NCBI GenBank assembly: GCA_001184205.1
Contig: LBMP01000004.1
Location: 137,755 to 201,754 of the forward strand
Length of the DNA stretch: 64,000 nucleotides
Reading direction: 5' to 3'
From: Desulfocarbo indianensis
Lineage (GTDB): Bacteria > Desulfobacterota > Desulfarculia > Desulfarculales > Desulfarculaceae
Positions within the stretch are counted from its first letter, which is position 1, and each line of letters opens with the position of its first letter. The notes beneath the pieces were generated by a model. That model saw nothing but the letters and a program-made list of their open reading frames with translations. It searched no databases and was not told where the DNA came from. Below, in pieces: positions 42,785-52,277 of the stretch. Position numbers and translations under genes: made by a program.

Positions 42785-44344
42785 ATGCCCGTAGCTTTAA
42801 GCTATCCAGGATTATATTTGGAAGAGATACCCTCCAGCGCGCGCAGCATCGTGGCGGCGCCGACCTCGGTGGCCGTGTTCGTCGGCTATACCCATCCTTT
42901 TAAAACCAAGGCCCATGGCAAGCCCGTGCGCATCTTCAGTTTCGCTGATTACGAGCGGGAATTCGGCGGCCTTTACCAAAGCGACAACATCGACGGCAAC
43001 CTGGCCCTGGCCGCGTATCAGTTCTTCGTGAACGGCGGGTCCGAGGCCTACGTAGTGGGGCTGAAAGCCCGCTATCACCTGGGAGGCGGCCTCTCCGAGG
43101 ACGTGACCAAGCCCAGCCACACCCTGGCCACCACCGGCGGCGGCATGGTGTTCCAGGCTTTGGAGCCCACCGACAATCCCAAGATGACCATGCGGGTCAC
43201 CCCCAGCAACATCCGGGAAAGCGCCGCGGGCGCTGGTCTGGACACGGCGGATTTCACCATCACCTATGGCAACCGCGTGGAGAACTACCGCGGAGTCCAG
43301 CTCAGCGAGGCCAGCCTGGACGCCGCCATCAACGCGGCATCGTCTCTGGTCAGCGTTGCGCCGGATGCCGCCGGCTACGGCAGCGTGTTCAGCGCGGCCA
43401 GCATACCGGCCTTCGACCTGGCCGCCACGGTTCCCGCCGGCTTGGTCTCCACCTATAGCGCGGCGGATTTCCTGGGGGTGTTCCAGGCCGATACGCCCCT
43501 GGACAAAGTGGAGATATTCAATCTTCTGATCCTTCCCGGCATCAGCGACAACTCGGTGCTGAGCGCGGCTCTGGCTTTTGCCGAGCGCAAGCAGGCCTTC
43601 CTGATCATGGACCCGCCGGCCAACGCCGGGGCGGACGCCGGCAATCCCCCGGCCATGGAGGACGTGTTCAACAGCGGGGCCATCCCCACCAGCCAGAACG
43701 GGGCGATCTATTTCCCCTACCTGAAAAGCAGCAGCCCCCTGACCGGCGAGGACGTGGAATTGCCGCCCAGCGGCTTCGTGGCTGGCGTGTTCGCCAACAC
43801 CGACACCCGGCGGGGCGTGTGGAAAGCGCCGGCCGGTTTGGAAGCCCAGGTCAAGAACACCAGCGGGGTGGTGGATACGGGCCGCATGACCGATCAGCGC
43901 CAGGGCGTGCTCAACAATTTGGGGGTCAATTGCCTGCGTTCCTTCAGCGGTCTGGGCACCGTGGTCTATGGGGCCCGCACCCTGGTGGCCAACAATCCCG
44001 CTTTCCAGCAAAACAAGTACGTGCCCGTGCGCCGAATGACCCTGTTTATAGAGCAGACCCTTTTGCAGAATTTGAAATGGGTGGTCTTCGAGCCCAATGA
44101 CGAGCCGCTCTGGCTGGCCATCCGCGACAGCATCGAAGGCTTCATGTTGTCGCTCATGGATCAGGGCGCCTTGCAAGGCTCCAAGCCCAGCGAGGCCTTT
44201 CAGGTGAAATGCGACAGCAGCACCACCACGGCCGATGATATCAACAACGGCATCGTCAATATCGTGGTGGCCTTCGCGCCGCTCAAGCCGGCTGAATTCG
44301 TGGTGATCAAGATCGCGCATTTGGCCGGCCAGACCCACGCCTAG
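42785..44344 (+). CDS. eCIS contractile sheath protein (Afp2/Pvc2-like)
   Basis: The 519-residue protein starts with the phage-sheath pattern SYPGLYLEEIPSSARSI, then AVFVGYT. It ends with the conserved sheath domain: RRMTLFIEQTLLQNLKW, FEPNDEPLW and a final beta-strand FVVIKIAHLAG. The sheath contracts to drive the inner tube into a target. A single sheath gene is seen in the window, whereas Afp/PVC clusters have up to three. GGGGGG lies upstream as ribosome site. It is followed by the tube gene, the usual order. Confidence 0.93.
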   Translation: MPVALSYPGLYLEEIPSSARSIVAAPTSVAVFVGYTHPFKTKAHGKPVRIFSFADYEREFGGLYQSDNIDGNLALAAYQFFVNGGSEAYVVGLKARYHLGGGLSEDVTKPSHTLATTGGGMVFQALEPTDNPKMTMRVTPSNIRESAAGAGLDTADFTITYGNRVENYRGVQLSEASLDAAINAASSLVSVAPDAAGYGSVFSAASIPAFDLAATVPAGLVSTYSAADFLGVFQADTPLDKVEIFNLLILPGISDNSVLSAALAFAERKQAFLIMDPPANAGADAGNPPAMEDVFNSGAIPTSQNGAIYFPYLKSSSPLTGEDVELPPSGFVAGVFANTDTRRGVWKAPAGLEAQVKNTSGVVDTGRMTDQRQGVLNNLGVNCLRSFSGLGTVVYGARTLVANNPAFQQNKYVPVRRMTLFIEQTLLQNLKWVVFEPNDEPLWLAIRDSIEGFMLSLMDQGALQGSKPSEAFQVKCDSSTTTADDINNGIVNIVVAFAPLKPAEFVVIKIAHLAGQTHA

Positions 44345-44384
44345 CCATTTGCCAGGGTGAAGACCAGACAAAGGAGTCTAGAAC

Positions 44385-44894
44385 ATGGGCAAGCCATTCA
44401 CGGTTAACATAGATCGTTACGACCCATACAAGTCTTTCCGCTTCCGCGTGTTTTTCGGCAAATCCACCACCGCGGTGGCGGGCGTCAGCAAGGTCGGCTC
44501 GCTGAAACGCTCCTCGGACGTGATCGAATACAAGCAAGGCGGCGACGCCATTATCCGCAAGGGCCTGGGCCGCACCAAGTACGAGCCCATCACCCTGGAG
44601 CGCGGGGTGACCCATGATCCCGATTTCGAGGAATGGGCCAACGCCGCCCAGGTGCTGGACAAAGGTTCTCCCTCCACCTCGCTGAAGGCCTTGCGGCGGC
44701 AGGTGCGCCTGGAGCTGCTCAACGAAGCCGGCCAGCCGGTGCACCGCTACATCATTCATCGCTGTTGGGTGTCCGAGTTCCAGGCCATGCCCGACCTGGA
44801 CGCCGGCGGCAACGCGGTGGCCATCGAGCAGATCAAGCTGGAAAACGAAGGCTGGGAGCATGATCTCGCCCTGGGCGAGCCTAAAGAGAAATAG
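44385..44894 (+). CDS. eCIS inner tube protein (Afp1/gp19-like)
   Basis: The 169-residue protein fits the tail-tube fold family (T4 gp19, Hcp-like). Its patterns include DPYKSFRFRVFFG near the start, AGVSKVGSLKRSSDVIEY, GRTKYEPITLERGVTHDPDF-like residues in the middle, and a final IEQIKLENEGWEHD. Tubes stack as hexamers inside the sheath. AAAGGAG lies before the ATG. Only one tube gene is present here. Confidence 0.93.
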   Translation: MGKPFTVNIDRYDPYKSFRFRVFFGKSTTAVAGVSKVGSLKRSSDVIEYKQGGDAIIRKGLGRTKYEPITLERGVTHDPDFEEWANAAQVLDKGSPSTSLKALRRQVRLELLNEAGQPVHRYIIHRCWVSEFQAMPDLDAGGNAVAIEQIKLENEGWEHDLALGEPKEK

Positions 44895-44897
44895 GGC

Positions 44898-45683
44898 ATG
44901 AATTACCGGCTGCCCATAAGCGGCCAGGAGGTATGCCTGCGCGCACCCCTGGGCGGGGATGATTTCCTTTTGGTGGAGACCAGCCTCACCGGCTTGGAAC
45001 TGCAAAAGGAAATTGCTCAACGCTTGGCACGGCCCATCGCCGAGGGCGTGCATTGGCTGGACCTGCCGGCGGCGGACCTGGACGCGGCCTTGCTGGCCCT
45101 GCGCGCCAGCCTGCGCGGCGACTGCCTGCTGGCCGAGATTGACTGCCCGCGCTGCGGGGCCAAGGGTGACTTGAGCTTCCGCATATCCGATTACCTGAGC
45201 GCTCATCAGCCGGGGACTCCCAAAGGCGTCACGCCGCAAGGCCAGGGATGGTTTTCTATGAACGGCTGGCGTTTCCGGGTTCCCAGCGTGGGGCTGGTGT
45301 TGGAGTGCCGCCGCAAAGCGGCCAGCCACACCGAGGCCGCCTCGCTGTTGGAAAGCGCCTGCCTGGCGGAGGTAAATAAGCAGGGCCTCAGGCGGGCGCG
45401 TCAGGCGTTACAACGGCTGGCCCCGCTTTTATGCGATGAGCTGGCGGGGCAATGCCCCCATTGCGGCGCTGCCCAAACCGCTTGGTTCGAGCCTGGGGAG
45501 TTCGTGCTGGCCGAACTGCGCCAGGAGGCCTCGGCCATCTACGAGGAGGTTCATCTTTTGGCCAGCCGTTACGGCTGGAGCGAGGAAGTGATTCTGGCCA
45601 TGCCCACCAGCCGCAGACTGCGCTACGCCGAGATGATCGCCGATGACCTGCGCTGGGAGCGCGAACGGGCCTACATGGCCTGA
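44898..45683 (+). CDS. Zinc-knuckle tail-assembly protein, T4 gp51-like context
   Basis: The 261-residue protein has two CxxC knuckles (Cys83/Cys86 in DCPRCG, Cys186/Cys189 in QCPHCG). The C-terminal helix pattern LLASRYGWSEEVILAMPTSRR resembles tail-assembly chaperone or baseplate-catalyst proteins of contractile tails. It starts four bases after the tube stop. It likely helps assemble tube or baseplate and may not be in the final particle; the role is inferred. Confidence 0.75.
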   Translation: MNYRLPISGQEVCLRAPLGGDDFLLVETSLTGLELQKEIAQRLARPIAEGVHWLDLPAADLDAALLALRASLRGDCLLAEIDCPRCGAKGDLSFRISDYLSAHQPGTPKGVTPQGQGWFSMNGWRFRVPSVGLVLECRRKAASHTEAASLLESACLAEVNKQGLRRARQALQRLAPLLCDELAGQCPHCGAAQTAWFEPGEFVLAELRQEASAIYEEVHLLASRYGWSEEVILAMPTSRRLRYAEMIADDLRWERERAYMA

Positions 45684-45696
45684 AAGGTGGCATCCG

Positions 45697-46587
45697 TTGG
45701 CGAAAGCACCATATTTTTCGCGCTTGGCAGGCGGTCCCGCACCGGCTCCGCTCTTACGCCCGCCCAGGACGCCATACGCCACGCGGGGCACGGCTGTTGC
45801 GCCCCGGCCCTTGGCTGCCGACGAGCCTGCTGCTCCGCCAGTGCGGCCCAGGCCGAGCAGGACGGACCAGTCCGTGACCATCACGCCCGTGGCCGAGCCG
45901 CCCATACAAGAGCCCATCATTACGAAAAACGCCATGCTGGACGTGGAGACCTCGTCGGTTGTCAGCGAGGAGTTTGCCCGCCGGAGCGTTGGCGTGAAAG
46001 AGAAGCTGGCTTTAAGGCAAGCGCCCTTGCCGCCCGGGCCCGAGCCAGCGCAGGCCGGGCCCGCAGTGGAAACGATATCGCCGCCCCGGCAAGAGGCGGT
46101 TCGCCTCGATGCCAGCGAGCCGTTCAAGCAAATCGTGGCAGAGGAGGCAAGGCCGCCGCATTATGCAGCGGCGGATAACAACGAATCTAAGCGCAGGGCT
46201 GGGGGGGAACCGCCCGTGGAGCCGCCACGGGCGGTCATGGGAAAACGGGGCCAGGGTCGTACCGAAAGAAATGAGCCTCAGGTGGAAATCCGGCCTTGGC
46301 AACGCCCGATGCGCGATGAGGAGCCCCTCCATGCGCCTCATGAGTTAGCGCCGCCGACTGCCCGCAAGGCGGCGGGGCGGGAAGCGCGGCCTATTGACCG
46401 GCGGGGCGACGAGGGCCTGCTGGATTACGCCAGGCCCCGTAAGGAGCTCGACGCGCCGCGCATAGAGATCGGCACGGTGGAGGTGCGTATCAGCGAGCCG
46501 CCTAAGCCGGCGCGCAAAGCAAGGCCAGCGCCGCCGGCTACGTTATCGCGGGGATTGCATATCCCCTTTGGCGTGGGGCAGGGCTGA
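45697..46587 (+). CDS. Proline-rich low-complexity eCIS protein
   Basis: A 296-residue protein rich in Pro, Ala, Arg and Glu with little predicted fold. The TTG start is chosen because AAAGGTGG lies six bases upstream and the longer frame would run inside the previous gene. The last 50 residues are more ordered (IEIGTVEVRISEPP, then a Pro-rich spacer, then LHIPFGVGQG). They may be a docking tail. Many eCIS loci carry a disordered Pro-rich protein at this place. Function is unknown. Confidence 0.72.
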   Translation: MAKAPYFSRLAGGPAPAPLLRPPRTPYATRGTAVAPRPLAADEPAAPPVRPRPSRTDQSVTITPVAEPPIQEPIITKNAMLDVETSSVVSEEFARRSVGVKEKLALRQAPLPPGPEPAQAGPAVETISPPRQEAVRLDASEPFKQIVAEEARPPHYAAADNNESKRRAGGEPPVEPPRAVMGKRGQGRTERNEPQVEIRPWQRPMRDEEPLHAPHELAPPTARKAAGREARPIDRRGDEGLLDYARPRKELDAPRIEIGTVEVRISEPPKPARKARPAPPATLSRGLHIPFGVGQG

Positions 46588-46593
46588 TAAGGC

Positions 46594-47850
46594 ATGATAA
46601 CCACCCTGGACATATCGATCGTAACCGACCGCTTGGTGGAGCTTCTGGAAGCGGCCATAACCGCCTCGCGCCTGTGGGCTCCCATCGGCCCGGTGACGCC
46701 CTTCAACATCGCGGTGAGCGGCTCCATGCCCGAGGAAGTGCGCAATAAGGGCGGCTGCCAGCTCAGCATGTACCTGTTTCACATCAACACGCAGCCTTTT
46801 ACCCGTAACATGAGCTTCACACCCAATGCTCCCCAGGACAACAAGGAACAGCCCTTGGGCCTGACGCTTTATTATTTGCTTTCGGCCTACTCCAAGGAGA
46901 ACCCGCAGCAAGAGCAGCAGGCCATGAGCATCGCCATAAAGGCGCTGCACGAGCGCGCCACCTATGTGGCTCCGGACTTCACCTTCACCATAACCATGGA
47001 AGAGGAAAAACAGGACGAGGCCAACCGGCGCTGGCAGGCATATTCCACCCCGTTCCGCCTGGCCATGGTCTATAGGGTGAGCGTGATCTTCCTTGCGCCG
47101 GATCGCGAGACCGCGGAGCCGGCCGAGCCGCCCTCTCAGATCGGATTGAGCGTTAGCCCCAGTCATCCTGGTCTGACCAAGGGCGGATGGCTGGCGGCCT
47201 CTGCCTCGCGGGCCGTATACCAGCCTTACCCGGCTCAGCCGGGTGACAAGATTCTGCATGATTACTCGCCCGCTCTGGGAGTGCCGGGCGGCACAATACT
47301 GCTCATGGGAAAAGGCCTGGACCGACCCACCAGCCAAAGGCTTTATTTGCTCGACGGCAGCGGGGCCGAGCTGGAGGTCACCGCCTGGCGCAGCCCGGCG
47401 GCGGGCCAGACCGCTTCACGGGCATTACTTACCTTGCCTGGCGCGGTGGGAGCGCCGCCGGGGGAGTGCCCCACACCAGGGGCGTATCTGCTGCGAGTGG
47501 GCAGCTCCGTTGCCCAAGGCGACGCCACGGAATTCCGCTCCAACAGCGTGTCGCTCAGCATCGCCGCCCGCATCGATCCGGTGCCCGATCCTTGGCTGGC
47601 CATGGGCGGGTTGTTCAGCCTGCAAGGGGCAGGTTTCGTGGACGGCCACACCGAGGTAATCATCGACACCGTGGCTTTGCCGGCCACAGCGCCCGGCGCT
47701 GATCCAGAGCCGGGCCAGTTCGCCTTGAACCCGGCCGGCACCGGCATCACCTTTCGTCTGCCCGATAACCTGCCGACCGGCACATATGTGGTGCGGGTGC
47801 GGGTGCGGGGCGTGGAAGGGCCGCCGCCCGGCGAGGTGAGCGCGCCATGA
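46594..47850 (+). CDS. Pvc16-like (DUF4255) tail-cap protein with Ig-like C-terminus
   Basis: The 418-residue protein has an N-terminal DUF4255/Pvc16_N region (about 1-175: ISIVTDRLVELLEAAI, GGCQLSMYLFHIN, LYYLLSAYS). It is followed by two beta-rich IPT/Ig-like segments (about 225-320 and 325-418). In Afp/PVC particles this protein caps or ends the tube. The extra Ig-like part is longer than in the Serratia Afp form. The ATG of the next gene overlaps its stop. Confidence 0.88.
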   Translation: MITTLDISIVTDRLVELLEAAITASRLWAPIGPVTPFNIAVSGSMPEEVRNKGGCQLSMYLFHINTQPFTRNMSFTPNAPQDNKEQPLGLTLYYLLSAYSKENPQQEQQAMSIAIKALHERATYVAPDFTFTITMEEEKQDEANRRWQAYSTPFRLAMVYRVSVIFLAPDRETAEPAEPPSQIGLSVSPSHPGLTKGGWLAASASRAVYQPYPAQPGDKILHDYSPALGVPGGTILLMGKGLDRPTSQRLYLLDGSGAELEVTAWRSPAAGQTASRALLTLPGAVGAPPGECPTPGAYLLRVGSSVAQGDATEFRSNSVSLSIAARIDPVPDPWLAMGGLFSLQGAGFVDGHTEVIIDTVALPATAPGADPEPGQFALNPAGTGITFRLPDNLPTGTYVVRVRVRGVEGPPPGEVSAP

Positions 47851-49892
47851 CCGGTGGGCAAAACAGCTTGGCGGCGCCGCGCGAGCATCCTCTGTGCGCC
47901 TGCGTACGCTTGCGGGCAAAAAGGAGGGTGCTTTGGATGCGCCATCTTTGGTCCAGCGAAGCGGCGGCGCTGCACCCGGCGGCCATTCAACATGAAGAAG
48001 TGGACCGTATCCTGGCCGGACCGGCGGCCGCTTGGCAGGCCGAGGAAAGATTCTACGCCACCGATGCTCAGGCCCTGGGCTTGAGCGAAGAGTTGGCGCA
48101 GGCAGAGGAGGAACTGCCCCAGGATGACCGTTGGCGGGTCATGTGCGAACGCCTGGCCATCTCCATGGCGGATCGCCATCTACTGGCCCTGTCCCTGGCC
48201 GTGGCTTGGGACTCGCAGTTGGGAAAGGTCTTGGCCTATCTGCATGACCAGCCGGAGATGGTTCACGCCACGGCTTGGCTGGCGGCTGAGCTTTTCGGGC
48301 CGGGCGTTGAGATGCCTTCTTGCCGCGCCGATTCGGCGCTCTTGAGTTGGGGCCTGTTGAAAAAGGCACCAGAGGCGCAGGCCATGCCGGAGCAGCTGCA
48401 AGGCTGGCTGGTGGAAAACGCCGTGGCTCAATGGGTGGCGAATGGCGGGTCGGCGGACATCCCCTCCGGAGCGCAGCTTTCCGCGCCCGAGGAGGTGCAA
48501 GACTACGCCTGCCTATACCCGGAAATTCTAGAAGCCATGTTGGGCTTCGCCGGAGAGATGGAAAGGACTGGCGCGGATTGGGTGGAAATCGAACTGGCCT
48601 CGCCCAGTGGGGGCGGTAGGGAAACCTTGGCCAAGCAATTCGCCGCGGCTCGGGGCAAGGACTTGTTGTCGGTCAAAGAGGCTGATCTACCCAACGCGAA
48701 TGAAGAGACCAATGCAGGCAATCCAGCCCTGGCCGCGCGCCGGGCGGCCAGGCTGCGCGATGCGGTCCTCTATTGGGAAATGCCGGCCGAGGGACATGCG
48801 GCCTGGTACGAGCGCGCCAGGAGCCTGGGCGGCCTGTGCATCGTGGGGAGACCCAGCGCCTCGCCTTCGGAAAATTCGCCGGGCCGCGCCTTCCGCAGTT
48901 TCGAGCTGCCGCCCTTGGACATGAACTCCAGGTTGACGCTGTGGAGCAACTTAGGCCGGGAACAGCCTCCTGAGCAGGTCAAGCAATGGCTGCTTTCGCC
49001 CAGTGAGATAGTGGCGGTCAAGCAGGTGGCCGAGGCGGGTCCGGAGGCCATAAGGCAGGCCTGCCGTCAACCTTCGGCCAGCGCCGAACTCCTGGTGCGC
49101 TTGCAGTTGCCTTTTGAAAAGCAAGACCTCATCCTCTCCGATACCGTGCAGCGCATGCTGGACGATTTCGAGGATCAAGTGCGGCACCGTTGGGAAGTGT
49201 ACGAGGAATGGGGTTTCCAGCGCCTATGCCCCAACGGGCGCGGCATAATCGCGCTTTTCGCGGGCCCCAGCGGAACCGGTAAAACCATGGCCGCTCAAGT
49301 GCTGGCCAAGAGCCTGGGGCTGGAGCTTTACCGCCTGGACGCGGCCAACGTCATTAACAAATACATAGGTGAAACCGAGAAGCGGCTGAAGGTCATTTTT
49401 GACGAATGCGACCGAGCCAACTTCCTCTTGCTGATCGACGAATGCGAGGGCATGTTCGGCCAGCGTTTCGCCTCCAAGGATGCCCATGATCGCTACGCAA
49501 ATCTGGAAATAGATTATCTGCTGCAAAGGCTGGAGCGTTTCCAGGGAGTGGCCATCTTGGGCACCAACCGGAAGAGCGATCTGGACCCGGCCTTTCTGCG
49601 TCGCATCCGCATGGTGATAGATTTTCTGCCACCAGGCCCCCAGGAGAGAGTCGCGCTGTGGCATAGCGCCTTCCACACCCAGAGCGAGATAAGCGGCGCC
49701 TATATGAACGGCCTGGACCTGCGAGGCCTGGCGGAAAAGCTGAACCTCACCGGCGCGGAGATCAAGCTGGCCGCCTTGAACGCGGCGTTTTTGGCCAAGG
49801 CCAAAGGCCAGAAGATCGGCATGCGCCACGTGCTGGCGGCGGTCTCCAGGGAGTTGGACAAGAAAGGTCAAAAGCTGAGGGGGTTCGCATGA
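47847..49892 (+). CDS. eCIS AAA+ ATPase (Afp15-like)
   Basis: The 681-residue protein carries a full AAA+ module: Walker A GPSGTGKT (473-480), Walker B LLLIDE (527-532), sensor Asn574 and arginine finger region FLRRIR (583-588). It matches the ATPase that acts in assembly of Afp/PVC-like particles. Residues about 250-265 (SPSGGGRETLAKQF) look like a second, degenerate P-loop that lacks the Lys, suggesting an ancient tandem AAA+ arrangement. A start at 47940 with AAGGAGG upstream is an alternative and would remove 31 residues. Confidence 0.92.
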   Translation: MTGGQNSLAAPREHPLCACVRLRAKRRVLWMRHLWSSEAAALHPAAIQHEEVDRILAGPAAAWQAEERFYATDAQALGLSEELAQAEEELPQDDRWRVMCERLAISMADRHLLALSLAVAWDSQLGKVLAYLHDQPEMVHATAWLAAELFGPGVEMPSCRADSALLSWGLLKKAPEAQAMPEQLQGWLVENAVAQWVANGGSADIPSGAQLSAPEEVQDYACLYPEILEAMLGFAGEMERTGADWVEIELASPSGGGRETLAKQFAAARGKDLLSVKEADLPNANEETNAGNPALAARRAARLRDAVLYWEMPAEGHAAWYERARSLGGLCIVGRPSASPSENSPGRAFRSFELPPLDMNSRLTLWSNLGREQPPEQVKQWLLSPSEIVAVKQVAEAGPEAIRQACRQPSASAELLVRLQLPFEKQDLILSDTVQRMLDDFEDQVRHRWEVYEEWGFQRLCPNGRGIIALFAGPSGTGKTMAAQVLAKSLGLELYRLDAANVINKYIGETEKRLKVIFDECDRANFLLLIDECEGMFGQRFASKDAHDRYANLEIDYLLQRLERFQGVAILGTNRKSDLDPAFLRRIRMVIDFLPPGPQERVALWHSAFHTQSEISGAYMNGLDLRGLAEKLNLTGAEIKLAALNAAFLAKAKGQKIGMRHVLAAVSRELDKKGQKLRGFA

Positions 49893-50122
49893 GCGCCGGC
49901 GGAAACATTCATATCGGCCGCTTGGTGATCGAGGGTAGGCGGCTGGGGCAAGCCGAAGGCCGCCGGCTGGCCCAGGGATTGGCCCGCGAACTGGCAAACG
50001 GCGAGGGCGCGTCAAAAGGCCACTCGCGGGAAAGGCTGCGCATCGAACTGACCGTGCCTGGCCAAATCGGCATCGAGGCCTTGGCTAAATTAATGGCCGA
50101 CGAACTGCGCGGCAAACTCTAA
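49889..50122 (+). CDS. Small eCIS protein of unknown function
   Basis: A 77-residue protein with the ATG overlapping the AAA+ stop. It begins with a short beta-strand pair (IHIGRLVIEG), followed by a helical part with many Arg and Leu. A similar small gene sits after the ATPase in other eCIS loci. It might be a chaperone or baseplate adaptor; no domain is recognised. Confidence 0.7.
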   Translation: MSAGGNIHIGRLVIEGRRLGQAEGRRLAQGLARELANGEGASKGHSRERLRIELTVPGQIGIEALAKLMADELRGKL

Positions 50123-50136
50123 TAGGGAGCACGAAA

Positions 50137-50853
50137 TTGGCGGGAAAGTTCCTAAGAGGCGCTTTCATTAATTTTATGGAAACGTTCCTGTTGCCCATGC
50201 CCAATGTAATTATTTTTCAGTTCAACCCGGAGAGCATTAACCACTCCTGGACCCCCAGGGTAGGTTCATCAGAAGAGGAAGAAACCAACTCCCTGGCCAT
50301 AAGCGGCGACCCCAGGGAATCGTTTCAGTTCACCTTGGCCATGGATTCTTCAGACATGATCGCTGACGGCAGCGCCGTGGCAGAAACCATCGCTGTAGCC
50401 AGCGGGGTTTACACCAGGTTGGCCGCTTTGGAGATGCTGATGCAGCCGGTGGCGGACGAAGGCGGTTCGCTACTGGGATCGGTATCGGTCTCGGTGGGCG
50501 ACGCCGGGATTTCCGCCGAGGTCGGCGCGAGTGAAGAGGAAGAGCGGTCAATGCCGGAGTATCAGCTGCCGGTGGTGCTATTCGTATGGGGGCCGGGCCG
50601 CATCGTGCCGGTGAAGCTGACCAGCCTGAGCATAACCGAAACCATATACGACAAACTGCTCCTGCACCCCACCCATGCCGAGGCGTCGGTGCAAGTGGAG
50701 GTGCTGGGGCCTCGCGAGTTGCAGGATTTGAGCGGGCCCTTGGCCGGACTGGCCAACGGAGCCTATTCATACACTCAAAAGCTGCGCCAGGTGTTGGCCA
50801 TGGCCAACCTGGCAAACTCGGCCGAGAGCATCATCGGCATGCTGCCGGTGTAG
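50137..50853 (+). CDS. CIS tube-adaptor protein, Afp7 N-terminal-like
   Basis: The 238-residue protein has the CIS_tube pattern FQFNPESINHSW and RESFQFTLAMD near the start, and later VVLFVWGPGRIVPVKLTSLSI-type strands. In Afp7 this part is joined to LysM; here the LysM-like region is the next separate gene. The TTG start has AGGGAG seven bases upstream. It should join tube and spike hub. Confidence 0.85.
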   Translation: MAGKFLRGAFINFMETFLLPMPNVIIFQFNPESINHSWTPRVGSSEEEETNSLAISGDPRESFQFTLAMDSSDMIADGSAVAETIAVASGVYTRLAALEMLMQPVADEGGSLLGSVSVSVGDAGISAEVGASEEEERSMPEYQLPVVLFVWGPGRIVPVKLTSLSITETIYDKLLLHPTHAEASVQVEVLGPRELQDLSGPLAGLANGAYSYTQKLRQVLAMANLANSAESIIGMLPV

Positions 50854-50862
50854 GGGAAAAGC

Positions 50863-51135
50863 ATGTTCAACTCACGCAGTCGATATTACAAAACTCCCAC
50901 GGATAGCTATCTCACCGCTGACGGCATGGAAGTAGTGCTGGTCAGGTTTCCGATGAGGGAGCGCCCTCCCCTGAGAGGCTATCACCCGCGCCAGGAGGGC
51001 CAGCGGCTGGACCAGATCGCGGCGCATTTTCTGAAGGACGCCACCAGGGCCTGGCAGCTATGCGATGCCAACGGAGTGCTCTCGCCGGACGCCTTGGCGG
51101 CGCGGCAATTGATCGGAATTCCCACAAAGAAATGA
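50863..51135 (+). CDS. LysM-like/tail-X-like small protein
   Basis: A 90-residue protein with YHPRQEGQRLDQIAAHFL and AWQLCDANGVLSP, which is the LysM/P2 gpX pattern that in Afp7-type proteins follows the tube-adaptor part. It probably binds the hub or the tail end. The gap to the tube-adaptor gene is nine bases. It provides the missing half of Afp7. Confidence 0.82.
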   Translation: MFNSRSRYYKTPTDSYLTADGMEVVLVRFPMRERPPLRGYHPRQEGQRLDQIAAHFLKDATRAWQLCDANGVLSPDALAARQLIGIPTKK

Positions 51136-51142
51136 GCTGATA

Positions 51143-52276
51143 GTGCCCGGCGGATTTCAAATATATATCCAAGGATCGCCGGTGGCGGCCGATTTTTACG
51201 ATCGGATGAGCTTGCTCGAGGTGGAGGAAAACGCTGATTTGCCCGGCGCCATTCAAATGCGATTTCCCGTGGCCCGGAATGCCGAGGGGGACCTGACCAT
51301 GGTGAACGACCAAGGTTTCCAACCCCTGGCCAACCTGGCCGTGGTGGCCAGAAGCGCGGAAGGTAGACCGCAGTGCATATTCGATGGCTATGTGCTTTCG
51401 CAAAAGCTGCACCTGGAAACCGGCGCGGCCTCGTCATTTATAGAGGTCTATGGACAGGACGCAACCTGGATGATGAACCTGGAGGAAAAGGCGCAGGAGT
51501 GGGCCAATCAGAGCGATGGCAGCGTGGCCAACGCCATTTACCAGGAACACGGCATAACCCCAGGCCCAGACAATCTGACCGATGATTCCGCCGTGCATAG
51601 CGAGGACGGCCATACCTTGATGCAGCGCGCCACGGACATTCAGTTCCTACGCATGCTGGCCAGGCGCGATGGCAAATGGTGTCGGGTGGTGTGTGATGAA
51701 ATGCCGGGGGAGCGGCAGGGCATCTTCGCCAAGCCCGATGTGGGCGCGGACCCGGCCATGAGTTTGCGGCCCAACGGCACCGAGGGTGCCAACGTGTCAT
51801 CGCTGGATTTTGAGTGGGATGTCATGCGGCCCAGTCAGGTGCGGGCCAGGCAAGCCATGTTCAACGACTCAGCGCCCGAAGGCGCCAGCGGCGGCAGCAG
51901 CAAGAGCGGGCTTGCCGCGCTGGATGAGCGCGATTTGGCCACTTTTGCCGGGCAGCCCATGATCACCATGCTTACCACGCCGGTGGACAGCGGCGGCGAA
52001 TTGACCCAACGCAGCCAGGCGCTGCTGCGCGAGGCAAGCTGGTTTGCGCGCTGCACCGGCGAAAGCGATCAGGCTTCATTGCAGGCAATTTTGCGCGTGG
52101 GGCAGGTGGTGCGGGTGGAGACCGTGGGCAGCGTTCACTCCGGCAAATACCTGGTATGGAGCGTGCGTCATAAGCTATCGCAACGCAGCCACACCATGCG
52201 CTTCACCTTGGTGCGCAACGCGGTGGGGCCTGAGCCCGGCGGCGGAGGCAGCGGACTTTTGGGAGGGTTGATCTGA
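51143..52276 (+). CDS. Baseplate hub protein, gpD/VgrG N-terminal-like
   Basis: The 377-residue protein starts at GTG and follows the P2 gpD/VgrG head: MSLLEVEENADLPGAIQMRFPV-type beta strands, FDGYV, DGHTLMQRATDIQFLRMLARR and a late SGKYLVWSVRH. It forms the trimeric hub above the spike. In Afp8 or VgrG this is fused to the gp5-like part; here they are separate genes. It ends Gly-rich, which could be a flexible link. Confidence 0.88.
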   Translation: MPGGFQIYIQGSPVAADFYDRMSLLEVEENADLPGAIQMRFPVARNAEGDLTMVNDQGFQPLANLAVVARSAEGRPQCIFDGYVLSQKLHLETGAASSFIEVYGQDATWMMNLEEKAQEWANQSDGSVANAIYQEHGITPGPDNLTDDSAVHSEDGHTLMQRATDIQFLRMLARRDGKWCRVVCDEMPGERQGIFAKPDVGADPAMSLRPNGTEGANVSSLDFEWDVMRPSQVRARQAMFNDSAPEGASGGSSKSGLAALDERDLATFAGQPMITMLTTPVDSGGELTQRSQALLREASWFARCTGESDQASLQAILRVGQVVRVETVGSVHSGKYLVWSVRHKLSQRSHTMRFTLVRNAVGPEPGGGGSGLLGGLI

Positions 52277-52277
52277 A

